A DNA stretch of 42,356 nt from Kiritimatiellia bacterium (lineage in GTDB: Bacteria; Verrucomicrobiota; Kiritimatiellia; RFP12; UBA1067). Location of the stretch: assembly GCA_017454745.1 (NCBI GenBank), contig JAFTCL010000074.1, positions 1 through 42,356 of the forward strand, read 5' to 3'. Both the position numbers and the translations under genes were made by a program. Under the pieces are notes generated by a model. It had not been told where the DNA came from. It did not search any database and saw only the letters and a program-made list of their open reading frames with translations. Below, piece by piece: positions 8,735 to 15,847 of the stretch (positions are counted from its first letter, which is position 1; each line of letters starts with the position of its first letter).

Positions 8735-8774
8735 TGATGGTGACATGGGATTATGGTATTATATGAACCATCAA
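8734..8774 (+). promoter_or_regulatory. Promoter of the AAA ATPase gene with flanking inverted repeat
   Basis: TTGATG at 8734-8739 and TATTAT at 8757-8762 are 17 bases apart. TTGATGGT (8734-8741) and ACCATCAA (8767-8774) form a second inverted repeat enclosing the -10 box and the likely start site. AAGAAAGGG at 8777-8785 is the ribosome binding site for ATG 8793. Confidence 0.5.
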
Positions 8775-8792
8775 CCAAGAAAGGGTACATAG

Positions 8793-10100
8793 ATGCTAAT
8801 AAGGTTCTCTGTAGAAAATTTTCGGTCTTTTAAAGATCGCCAGTCGCTATATCTTAATGCTGTCAAAACCTGCAAGGAGTGGAACGAAGAAAATACGGCT
8901 GTAGATGTGGGCATAAGAGCGGTACATTCTGCGATTGTTTACGGCGCGAACGCAAGCGGCAAGTCGAATCTTTTTATTGCGATGCAGCGCATGAAGTCGT
9001 TCATGCTGTCGTCGGTTGACATTGACAAGAAGCCAAATTCGCTTTTTGGCGAGCCATTCTTGCTTACGGCCAGTTCGATTACTGCGCCAGAGACATTTGA
9101 AATCGAGTTCACTGTTGACGGCCGGCATTTTGTCTATGGATTCAGTTTAATGCTGAAAGGCAAGTCGCTTGAGGATTATGAAATCGTAAAGGAGTGGCTG
9201 TTAGAGGCCGTCAAGAATAAGATGCAGCCGTGCTTCTTTCGTGAGCGGCGCTTGTTGGATGACGGTACCTCGTCCAATGTCATTGATATTGATGAAAAGA
9301 GAATGCCGCAGGGGAAAGGTTTGGAGCAACGTACAAGGCCTGACGTTCTTTTCTTTACGGTCGCCGCCCAATTTGCGGAGCCTACATGCCAGATGATCTC
9401 CGAATACATGAGGCTTTCGTTTAATGTCATTTCCGCTGTCAACCGCCAAGGCTTGCCAGAGTTCAGCAAGTCGAAACTGCTTTTAGATGCGGAGATGGCA
9501 TCACGCATAAAGAAGTTGATTGCGGATGCTGATACTGGCGTTAAGGATTTGACGGTCGGTGACAACGGAATGATGATGTCCTTCCATGACCAGTATGACG
9601 ACGCGGGAGCGGTTGTCGGTAGGACCAACTTTGTTTTCATTTATGCCGAATCGATTGGAACGCAGAAGTTGTTCGACTTGTCAGGTACGCTCATAGATAC
9701 TTTGCATAATGGTCGTGTATTGGTGATTGACGAGCTGGATGCCCAGTTGCACCCGATACTTGTGAGGCATTTGATAGAGCTTTTCAACAACCCCAAGACC
9801 AACCCCAAGAAAGCCCAGCTGATTTTCAACGCGCAAAGCCCCGACCTGCTTGGCTACAAAGTTTTCAACGAGGCCAAGGGCAAGAAGATCACCCGCTTGC
9901 GGCGCGACCAGATATATTTTGTCGAGAAAGACAATATGGAGACATCGAAGGTGTTCTCGCTCATCGAGTTCAAGAAGAGCGATGGCGGGCGCATGCGCAA
10001 TGACGCTTCCTACGACAAGGACTATCTTTCTGGCGTGTATGGCGGCATTCCGATCCCTGGCGAACTCATAAGCAGGGAGGAGGGCAATGCCGATGTCTAG
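8793..10100 (+). CDS. AAA family ATPase, RloA/AbiLii-like
   Basis: 435 residues, the usual length of this ATP-binding family. The N terminus (IRFSVENFRSFKD) is the typical beta-strand opening. GANASGKSN at residues 51-59 is the Walker A loop and LVIDELDAQLHP near 309-320 is Walker B with the ABC/SMC-like D-loop; a basic insertion lies between. These ATPases are normally encoded with a small nuclease-like partner, RloB, and such pairs have been linked to phage defence or abortive infection; that role is inferred here. No intact rloB follows, although a strong ribosome binding site and ATG overlap the 3' end. The gene is richer in A+T than its neighbours, and it lies just past the truncated phage fragment, both signs of transfer. 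Confidence 0.85.
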   Translation: MLIRFSVENFRSFKDRQSLYLNAVKTCKEWNEENTAVDVGIRAVHSAIVYGANASGKSNLFIAMQRMKSFMLSSVDIDKKPNSLFGEPFLLTASSITAPETFEIEFTVDGRHFVYGFSLMLKGKSLEDYEIVKEWLLEAVKNKMQPCFFRERRLLDDGTSSNVIDIDEKRMPQGKGLEQRTRPDVLFFTVAAQFAEPTCQMISEYMRLSFNVISAVNRQGLPEFSKSKLLLDAEMASRIKKLIADADTGVKDLTVGDNGMMMSFHDQYDDAGAVVGRTNFVFIYAESIGTQKLFDLSGTLIDTLHNGRVLVIDELDAQLHPILVRHLIELFNNPKTNPKKAQLIFNAQSPDLLGYKVFNEAKGKKITRLRRDQIYFVEKDNMETSKVFSLIEFKKSDGGRMRNDASYDKDYLSGVYGGIPIPGELISREEGNADV

Positions 10101-10191
10101 TCAGGCAACAGCAGGTAAGATTTCGCGCAGTGGACGAACTCGCCTTCTTGCTAAAACCATGGTGTATATTACGAGAAGAGGAGGTTTTTCT

Positions 10192-10419
10192 ATGACTGAT
10201 GAGCAACTAAAAATGGTTGGACGGGAGTTTCGGCATTTCAAGGGTAACCACTACCGGCTTGAGGGTTTTGCCAAGGACTCCGAGACGCTGGAGGAGTTGG
10301 TCGTTTATCGTGCGCTGTATGGCGACGGAGGTCTGTGGGTGCGCCCGGCAGAGATGTTCTTCGAGACTATCGAGCGCGACGGGCAGACGATCAAACGATT
10401 TGAACTTGTTGAGGAGTAA
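10192..10419 (+). CDS. DUF1653 domain protein
   Basis: 75 residues. ATG 10192 follows GAGGAGG at 10178-10184 with good spacing. The product is a single DUF1653 domain: Phe-Arg-His-Phe-Lys-Gly-Asn-His-Tyr near residue 12, Glu-Glu-Leu-Val-Val-Tyr-Arg-Ala-Leu-Tyr-Gly near 34, and Leu-Trp-Val-Arg-Pro-Ala-Glu-Met-Phe near 48. The domain is a small beta fold of unknown function. The frame stays open upstream to ATG 10087, which also has a strong GGAGG site and overlaps the end of the ATPase gene, giving a possible 110-residue form with a basic 35-residue N-terminal extension. I prefer the shorter start because that extension is not part of the domain. Confidence 0.75.
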   Translation: MTDEQLKMVGREFRHFKGNHYRLEGFAKDSETLEELVVYRALYGDGGLWVRPAEMFFETIERDGQTIKRFELVEE

Positions 10420-10476
10420 GGGAGTCTGCGGTTCGAACGGAAAAAACCATAATTGCGATAACCTCGTATTGAAAAG

Positions 10477-11376
10477 ATGATTTGCATTAATCCGATTTTG
10501 GCGGCGATAGCCGCGCCTGGAACTCTCATAAGCGTCTTATTGGGAGTCGTAATGTTTGGAATGGGGCTTACCATCAGTCTGGACGATTTCAAAGTCGTGT
10601 TCAGTCGCCCTAAAGATGTCATTATCGGCTGTGCTGCGCAATTCACCGTCATGCCGGCGCTTGCCTGGGTGTTGGCCCGGATATTCGGACTTGATGAAGC
10701 GTTGACGATTGGCGTTGTCTTAGTCGGGTGCTGTCCGGGCGGGACCGCCTCCAATGTGATGACATACCTTGCGCAGGGAGATTTGGCACTTTCCGTCGGC
10801 ATGACTGGCGTATCGACCATTCTTGCCCCGTTCCTCACCCCCGCGCTGACATGGCTTCTTGCCGGTAAGTCGGTTGAAGTGGATACCGTCGGAATGTTCG
10901 TTGACATTCTTTGGGTGGTGATTTTACCAATCTGCCTCGGATTTGCCGCGAAACGTTTCTTCCCTCGTGCGACTGAGCGCGTTGTCCGCTTCATGCCTAC
11001 CGTTTCATCCGTCGCTATCGCGGCAATTATTGCATTGGTTGTGGCGGCGAATGCGAAGCGGCTTGCCACAGGCGGGTTCGCCGTTGTTCTTGTCGTTATC
11101 CTGCACAACCTTTGCGGACTCGTTCTGGGTTACTTTATTGCCGCCGTTCTGCGCCTTGCCGAGTCGAAGCGCAGGGCATTATGCATAGAGGTGGGAATGC
11201 AGAACTCTGGGCTTGCCGCGAGCCTCGCAGCGACACATTTCGCGGCCTATCCAATGGCCGCCATTCCCGGAGTGATTTTCAGCGTCTGGCACAACATCAG
11301 CGGCGCGGTCGTTGCCCGATTTTTCTCGAAACGGGATGTGATGCCGATTTCTAATACGGAAAGGAATAAAAAATGA
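10477..11376 (+). CDS. Bile acid:sodium symporter (BASS) family transporter
   Basis: 299 residues, about nine to ten hydrophobic segments covering nearly the whole length. Gly-Cys-Cys-Pro-Gly-Gly-Thr-Ala-Ser-Asn-Val near residue 87 and Glu-Val-Gly-Met-Gln-Asn-Ser-Gly-Leu-Ala near 243 are the two conserved crossover motifs that bind sodium and organic anion in this family. Bacterial members carry bile acids, pantoate, keto acids or other organic anions; the substrate here is not evident. No good ribosome binding site precedes ATG 10477. The stop is embedded in the ATG of a truncated flavin reductase (ATGA, 11373-11376), so the intact ancestor probably had a coupled partner gene. Confidence 0.9.
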   Translation: MICINPILAAIAAPGTLISVLLGVVMFGMGLTISLDDFKVVFSRPKDVIIGCAAQFTVMPALAWVLARIFGLDEALTIGVVLVGCCPGGTASNVMTYLAQGDLALSVGMTGVSTILAPFLTPALTWLLAGKSVEVDTVGMFVDILWVVILPICLGFAAKRFFPRATERVVRFMPTVSSVAIAAIIALVVAANAKRLATGGFAVVLVVILHNLCGLVLGYFIAAVLRLAESKRRALCIEVGMQNSGLAASLAATHFAAYPMAAIPGVIFSVWHNISGAVVARFFSKRDVMPISNTERNKK

Positions 11377-11495
11377 AAGTGCTGTTAATCAATGGAAGCC
11401 CTCGTGTTAACGGTAACACTGCGCGGGCCATAAAAGAGGAATTTACCGCTTCCATGCCGATAGTGTCCAGTCGGAGGTGGCCATTCCGTAGATGA
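11373..11495 (+). pseudogene. 5' stump of an NADPH-dependent FMN reductase gene
   Basis: The ATG overlaps the stop of the transporter gene. The first 24 codons read MKVLLINGSPRVNGNTARAI and then Lys-Glu-Glu-Phe, a perfect flavodoxin-like opening with the FMN phosphate loop, after which similarity stops at about 11442. The remaining frame runs into the end of the convergent DUF1294 gene and hits TGA at 11493. An intact gene would be about 170-190 codons. The stump resembles, but is not identical to, the flavoprotein at 2977-3492. The sharp break marks a deletion or insertion junction. Confidence 0.75.
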
Positions 11496-11781
11496 TGTAT
11501 GCCAATCCGATCAAATTGAGCGCGACCATCACGAAAAATTCGATTTGGTAAGAGGTCTTGCTGCATTTGTGATGCAGTTGCTTCTGCGCAAGCCATGCTC
11601 CCGGCCAGCCGCCCAGAAGTTCGATTATGTGCAGTGTTGATTCCGGGGTGCGCCAGGCGCCACGTTTTGCGGCGCGTTTGTCCACCACATAGTAGAGGTA
11701 CGCGACCATACTCATGAAAAAATATACGGTCGGAATCAATGCCCAAGTATGCGCTTGGTACCATGAATATAGTTTATCCAT
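11443..11781 (-). CDS. DUF1294 small membrane protein
   Basis: 112 residues. A first transmembrane segment (residues about 14-31) is followed by Val-Asp-Lys-Arg-Ala-Ala-Lys-Arg-Gly-Ala-Trp-Arg-Thr-Pro-Glu and then Leu-Gly-Gly-Trp-Pro-Gly-Ala, the hallmark of the DUF1294 family, and a second transmembrane segment near 85-105. The function of the family is unknown; members often sit in the inner membrane, some fused to cold-shock domains. The start overlaps the last eight bases of the UxuA-like gene, so it is translationally coupled. The 3' end abuts the broken flavin-reductase stump. Confidence 0.85.
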   Translation of the reverse strand: MDKLYSWYQAHTWALIPTVYFFMSMVAYLYYVVDKRAAKRGAWRTPESTLHIIELLGGWPGAWLAQKQLHHKCSKTSYQIEFFVMVALNLIGLAYIIYGMATSDWTLSAWKR

Positions 11782-12766
11782 CTTTAGTTCCTTGCAGAAG
11801 CGCCTTCAGGTATCCGTTGGCGAAAAGCCGCCCGAGCGTGAAATAACCGGGCGTTCCGTCCGGCGTCAAAACGCGATCGTAGGCCATTTCCGGCACATGG
11901 TCGCCGCGCACGGGCACATCGAGACCCAGTTTGCGGTAAGTGCGCATCAGCGCGAACTGGTCGGTCGTTCCCTGGTCGTGGAACAGCTCGGTGAAGTCAG
12001 ACTTGTCGCCCTTCACGTCGCGCACATGGATAAACGCGATCCGTTTGCCGAAATGGCGGGCGGTTTCTTCGAGATCGGCCCCCGTCAGCTTGAAATTCGC
12101 CTGGCAGAAGGTAACGGCGTTATACGGCGATGGATAAAGCGTGTATGCGCGGTCGAAGGCTTCGATACTGCCGAAGATGCGGGCGTAACCGCCAAGAGAG
12201 GGAAGGCACGGGTCATCCGGGTGAAGCGCCATCTTCACTCCGCACTTCTCGGCTGCCGGCAAGACGGCTTTGATGAAGTGTTCGTAATTTACCCACACCT
12301 GATCTGCGGTAAGGCGGAGATCGCGTGGTTCTGCTTTTTGACACCGGGCTTCTGCCAATGAGAAGCAGGTTGCCTTGGCACCGCCGCGTCCCTCGCGAAC
12401 CCCGGTCCGCGTCCAACCTGCGCCGACCATGAAGTTGTAGCAGAGAAGTTTTATCCCAAGCCGCCCCATCGACTCCAACAGCTCGCGATAATGGCCCAAT
12501 GCCGTTTCCCGCGTTGCGTAATTTGCGGCGGAAGAATCAAACTCTTTGATCGGCGACATGTCAAACGGGTCGCCTTCAAGACCGACAACGGTCAGGCCGG
12601 CGGACTTGAGGCGGGAGACGATAGCCGAAAGCGTTTCATACCACCACGGATCGGGAAGTCCCGTCAAAGCGGGGTTCACCTTCACCACAACATCCGTGAT
12701 TCCCATTTGAGGACACAACTCCCACAACGGATGCGGCGTCGGTGGAACAAACTCGACAAGCGTCAT
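11774..12766 (-). CDS. Mannonate dehydratase family protein (UxuA-like)
   Basis: 330 residues from ATG 12766, which has GAGG about nine bases upstream; GTG 12781 is an alternative. UxuA removes water from D-mannonate to give 2-keto-3-deoxygluconate in glucuronate breakdown. The UxuA hallmarks appear in order: Cys-Tyr-Asn-Phe-Met then Trp-Thr-Arg-Thr near 108-122, Met-Ala-Leu-His-Pro-Asp-Asp-Pro near 188, a metal-ligand cysteine in Thr-Phe-Cys near 226, Phe-Ile-His-Val-Arg near 252, and Arg-Gly-Asp-His near 288. It is about 60 residues shorter than E. coli UxuA, so it may act on a related sugar acid. The Tat oxidoreductase gene lies 81 bases upstream on the same strand and may supply a linked step. 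Confidence 0.75.
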   Translation of the reverse strand: MTLVEFVPPTPHPLWELCPQMGITDVVVKVNPALTGLPDPWWYETLSAIVSRLKSAGLTVVGLEGDPFDMSPIKEFDSSAANYATRETALGHYRELLESMGRLGIKLLCYNFMVGAGWTRTGVREGRGGAKATCFSLAEARCQKAEPRDLRLTADQVWVNYEHFIKAVLPAAEKCGVKMALHPDDPCLPSLGGYARIFGSIEAFDRAYTLYPSPYNAVTFCQANFKLTGADLEETARHFGKRIAFIHVRDVKGDKSDFTELFHDQGTTDQFALMRTYRKLGLDVPVRGDHVPEMAYDRVLTPDGTPGYFTLGRLFANGYLKALLQGTKDG

Positions 12767-12847
12767 GGAATTGTGCCTCACAGGTAACGGTACAACAGCT
12801 CCGGTGTCTTCCGGTCAATGGGGCAATTTGTTTTTACTGCCTAACCA

Positions 12848-14245
12848 TTACACCTTGTAGTACTGTTCCCAGCCTTTACGCGGCGGCGGCCCCTTGAGCA
12901 TCGCGTCGGCGACCTTGTCGCCGGTGATGACTCCCTTGGCGGTGTCGAGCGTAATCTTGCGGTTAAGCTTTTGGGCGATGCAGCCCAAAGTAAGCACCTG
13001 GCTGAGCGTACCCGCCACGGCGAAACGTGAACGGCAGGTTTCCTGGCCCTTGACGCCAAGCAGGAAGTTCTTGAAATGGTTGGACGGGCTCTTCGGGAAT
13101 TTCGGCAATTCGCGTCCGCCGCCGACCACCGAGAGGGTACTGCCGTGCGACGCGCCCTTGAAAATGGTGCCGTCTTTCTGGTAAATCTCTTTACCGGGGT
13201 TAAGGTCCGCCACCGCGGTTGCGCCGCCGCCAACGGTCGGAATATCGGCCGCCGCTTTAGACTTACCGAAGTTTTTCGGCAGTTCCGGGAAATTCTTCTG
13301 GCCTTCCCACCACTGGACCTCGCAGGCGGGCATATTGCCGCGAGCCGAGAAACGGAACGCGAGGGTACAGGTCATCGGGAAAACGAAATCAGTGTGCCCG
13401 GTCATCTTCAGCACGTCTACCTCGTATGGCAGGCCAAGCTGGAGAAACTCGTGGGCAGTGTCGATGATGTGAGCGCCCCAATCGCCCAGCGCGCCATTGC
13501 CGAAATCGTACCAGCAGCGCCAATCACCGTGCACATAATCGCGATGGTAGTCATGCCACTGGGCCTGGCTTAGCCAAACGTCCCATTCCAGCCCTTCCGG
13601 GAGATCCTGTTTGGGCCGCAGCGAGGTGACGTTGCCGTTCCACTTATGCCAGCGCCGGACTCCGTTCATGTGCGCGACAATCTTGGTGACGTCTTTAATC
13701 ACGCCCTGTTCGACCAAGGTTTTGAACTGGAAGTAGTTTCCTTCCGAGTGGCCCTGATTGCCCATCTGGGTGGCGACTTTGTTTTTAGCTTCGGCGGCCA
13801 TCATCAGCGCACACTCCTGAAAGGTGTGCGCCATGGGCTTCTCGACGTAAATTCCCTTGCCCATGCCCATTGCCATCATGGCGATGGGGAAGTGCGCGTG
13901 GTCCGGCACACCGGCGGTTACCGCGTCAATCTGGTTGCCCATTTCATCGAGCATCTTGCGGAAATCCTTATACCGCTTGGCGTTCGGGAATTTTTTGAGA
14001 ATGTTCTGCGTGTGCTTCGCGCCGAGGTCGGTGTCGCAAACGGCGATGATGTTGCAAAGCCCGGTACCGAAAAGGCCGTTTACCACATCCGCGCCGCGGT
14101 TGCCGATACCGCAACATGCCACGTTAACTTTTTCGTTGGGGGAGACTTGTCCGGCAACCCGCAGAAACGGGAACGCGGACGAAGCGGTTAGTACTGCGCC
14201 GGTGCGCAAGAATGAACGACGGGAGATACAGTTGGTTTTACTCAT
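12848..14245 (-). CDS. Tat-exported Gfo/Idh/MocA family oxidoreductase
   Basis: 465 residues. ATG 14245 follows AGAGGATG and opens a twin-arginine signal, Ser-Arg-Arg-Ser-Phe-Leu-Arg-Thr-Gly at residues 8-16, then a hydrophobic stretch. The Rossmann motif Gly-Ile-Gly-Asn-Arg-Gly near residue 45 binds NAD(P); Glu-Lys-Pro-Met-Ala-His near 132 contains the EKP signature, with lysine as the likely catalytic residue; the C-terminal alpha/beta domain covers about 165-430. Such enzymes oxidise or rearrange sugars and cyclitols, often keeping their cofactor bound when exported folded by Tat. The export makes a periplasmic sugar substrate likely. It is followed by the UxuA-like gene and preceded, 23 bases away, by rsfS. 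Confidence 0.9.
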   Translation of the reverse strand: MSKTNCISRRSFLRTGAVLTASSAFPFLRVAGQVSPNEKVNVACCGIGNRGADVVNGLFGTGLCNIIAVCDTDLGAKHTQNILKKFPNAKRYKDFRKMLDEMGNQIDAVTAGVPDHAHFPIAMMAMGMGKGIYVEKPMAHTFQECALMMAAEAKNKVATQMGNQGHSEGNYFQFKTLVEQGVIKDVTKIVAHMNGVRRWHKWNGNVTSLRPKQDLPEGLEWDVWLSQAQWHDYHRDYVHGDWRCWYDFGNGALGDWGAHIIDTAHEFLQLGLPYEVDVLKMTGHTDFVFPMTCTLAFRFSARGNMPACEVQWWEGQKNFPELPKNFGKSKAAADIPTVGGGATAVADLNPGKEIYQKDGTIFKGASHGSTLSVVGGGRELPKFPKSPSNHFKNFLLGVKGQETCRSRFAVAGTLSQVLTLGCIAQKLNRKITLDTAKGVITGDKVADAMLKGPPPRKGWEQYYKV

Positions 14246-14268
14246 GATGGCATCCTCTTGATGGTGGT

Positions 14269-14622
14269 TTATTCTTCGGTTTTCGGTTCTTCGGGTTTCT
14301 TTTCCCAAAGCCGTTCGATCGCGTAGTACTCACGCGCTTCAGGCGAGAACACGTGAATGACTACATCAACATAATCGACAATAACCCAGCCGCTGGCGGG
14401 GTCGCCTGACATCCGGTAACTTTGGTAACCCTGCTCGCGCAGCTGCTTTTGCACTTCGGCGATCAGGCCACGCAGGTGGGGCGCGGAGGTACCGGTGGCA
14501 GCCACCGTAAAGTCCGTGATGGCCGAGATGCCGCGCACGTCGTAGATTCTGATATCCTCGCCTTTTTTGTCGTCAAGCGCCTTGGCGGCGGCGTTGGCCA
14601 AAACTTCTGGGTTGTTTTTCAT
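14269..14622 (-). CDS. rsfS: Ribosome silencing factor RsfS
   Basis: 117 residues, normal for the family. RsfS (YbeB/Iojap) binds ribosomal protein uL14 on the 50S subunit and blocks subunit joining when nutrients are short. Seen here: the Asp-Ile-Arg-Ile-Tyr-Asp-Val-Arg-Gly opening, Thr-Asp-Phe-Thr-Val-Ala-Ala-Thr-Gly-Thr-Ser near 36-46, Gly-Trp-Val-Ile-Val-Asp-Tyr-Val-Asp-Val-Val-Ile-His-Val-Phe near 77-91, and Glu-Tyr-Tyr near 98. GAGGT precedes the ATG. It lies 30 bases after nadD, the usual rsfS partner in bacteria. Confidence 0.95.
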   Translation of the reverse strand: MKNNPEVLANAAAKALDDKKGEDIRIYDVRGISAITDFTVAATGTSAPHLRGLIAEVQKQLREQGYQSYRMSGDPASGWVIVDYVDVVIHVFSPEAREYYAIERLWEKKPEEPKTEE

Positions 14623-14652
14623 GGTGGTTGACCTCGTTTGGTTTTGAAAGTT

Positions 14653-15255
14653 TTATGGTTGGACTATCGCTTTAAGCCGCTTTTCAACAGCCGGCGGCAC
14701 GAGATAGCGTATTTCCTGGCGTTTGGCAACCCTGCTCCGGATCTCGGAGGAAGAAATGTCGCACAACCGCCCCTGAATGATACCGTTCACCAGCCGCCGA
14801 CCGGTTTCCGCGTCGAATCCGAGTTCATCGGCGTCCGGCAGCGCAACCCCCGGTCGCGCCACGGTGATTATGTCGCACATTGTAAGCAGGCGGCGGACAT
14901 CGCGCCAATGGCAAAGCCCGTGGAGCGAATCCATGCCGATGATGAAAAAAAGCTCATCGCCCGGATATTCGCTTTTGATTTCAGCCACGCTGTCCACGGC
15001 GTAAGAAACCCCGCCCCGGCGTAACTCAAGGTCGGTCACCCCGAAACGCTGATCGTCGCCCACGCTGTCGCGAAGCATGGCCAAACGATCTTCGCCGCTC
15101 AACTGCCAAGGCTCATCATTAGTCTTAAAGGGCGACACATTACAAGGCATAAGCAACACCTTGTCCAGCCGGCAACTCTCCAAAGCAGCGGTGGCAACGA
15201 AATAATGTCCCACATGGAAGGGATTGAAACTGCCTCCAAAAATGCCGACGCGCAC
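14653..15255 (-). CDS. nadD: Nicotinate-nucleotide adenylyltransferase
   Basis: 200 residues. NadD joins ATP and nicotinate mononucleotide to deamido-NAD in NAD synthesis. GTG 15255 is chosen because it puts the nucleotide-binding opening at the N terminus (Gly-Ile-Phe-Gly-Gly-Ser-Phe-Asn-Pro-Phe-His-Val-Gly-His, with the HxGH-type motif) and GGAGG sits just upstream. The frame is open further upstream but that part is arginine-rich and overlaps the DJ-1 gene, so it is not coding. Ile-Ile-Gly-Met-Asp-Ser-Leu near 110 and the second signature Ile-Ser-Ser-Ser-Glu-Ile-Arg near 168 complete the family pattern. It is followed by rsfS. Confidence 0.95.
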   Translation of the reverse strand: MRVGIFGGSFNPFHVGHYFVATAALESCRLDKVLLMPCNVSPFKTNDEPWQLSGEDRLAMLRDSVGDDQRFGVTDLELRRGGVSYAVDSVAEIKSEYPGDELFFIIGMDSLHGLCHWRDVRRLLTMCDIITVARPGVALPDADELGFDAETGRRLVNGIIQGRLCDISSSEIRSRVAKRQEIRYLVPPAVEKRLKAIVQP

Positions 15256-15275
15256 CGCTGTGCCCTCCGTCCGGA

Positions 15276-15821
15276 TTAAAATCCGGTAAGCATTCCGGCG
15301 GCGACTTTCCGGGCGTTTTCTTCGTTGGTAAAGTGCTTGACCAGCACTAATGCGAAGAGCAGCGCCGTTCCCGGACCTTGGCTGGTGATGAGGTTGCCGT
15401 CGGCGATAACCGGGGCGTCCTCGTAGAAACCGTTGATGGATGAGGCGCACGAAGGATAACAGGTAACTTTACGCCCCAGAATCACTCCGGCGGCGGCCAA
15501 AACCATCGGCGCGGCGCAAATGGCGCAAATCCATTTGCCTTCCGCGTTGTAATTCCGCAACGTATCGCGGATCCGTTTGTCGGCGATCAGGTTGTCGGTG
15601 CCGGCCCCGCCGCCGGGAAGCACAATCGCGTCAAAATTTTCCGGAACCACGGTATCCCACGCGGTGTCCGCCGCAATGCTTACCCCACGCGAACCGGCCA
15701 CTTCGTTTTTCCCGCTAATGGCGGCAGAGGTGACATTCACTCCGCCGCGACGCAGCACGTCGATTATGGTTACCGCCTCAAGTTCTTCTACTCCGTCAGC
15801 CAATGGTACCAGCACATTCAT
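15276..15821 (-). CDS. DJ-1/PfpI family protein
   Basis: 181 residues from ATG 15821, preceded by AAGGAAAGGAA. The fold is recognised by the N-terminal strand with Pro-Leu-Ala-Asp-Gly-Val-Glu-Glu-Leu-Glu (Glu15-type acidic residue beside the nucleophile), Leu-Pro-Gly-Gly near 71, and the nucleophile elbow Ala-Ile-Cys-Ala-Ala-Pro near 100, then Gln-Gly-Pro-Gly-Thr-Ala near 150. This is the YajL/DJ-1 branch of 180-190-residue proteins, variously described as protein deglycases, chaperones or oxidative-stress proteins; the exact activity is disputed. Its stop lies within a small CCGGAT/ATCCGG hairpin, 20 bases before nadD. Confidence 0.92.
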   Translation of the reverse strand: MNVLVPLADGVEELEAVTIIDVLRRGGVNVTSAAISGKNEVAGSRGVSIAADTAWDTVVPENFDAIVLPGGGAGTDNLIADKRIRDTLRNYNAEGKWICAICAAPMVLAAAGVILGRKVTCYPSCASSINGFYEDAPVIADGNLITSQGPGTALLFALVLVKHFTNEENARKVAAGMLTGF

Positions 15822-15847
15822 TTGCGTTCCTTTCCTTGGGGTGGGGG

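Noticed and set aside
10087..10191. Intact RloB gene after the AAA ATPase
   Set aside because: Only 35 codons before the DUF1653 domain and no RloB catalytic motifs.
15256..15450. Longer N terminus for NadD
   Set aside because: The added residues are arginine-rich, overlap the DJ-1 gene and lie before the nucleotide-binding strand and the GGAGG site at the GTG.
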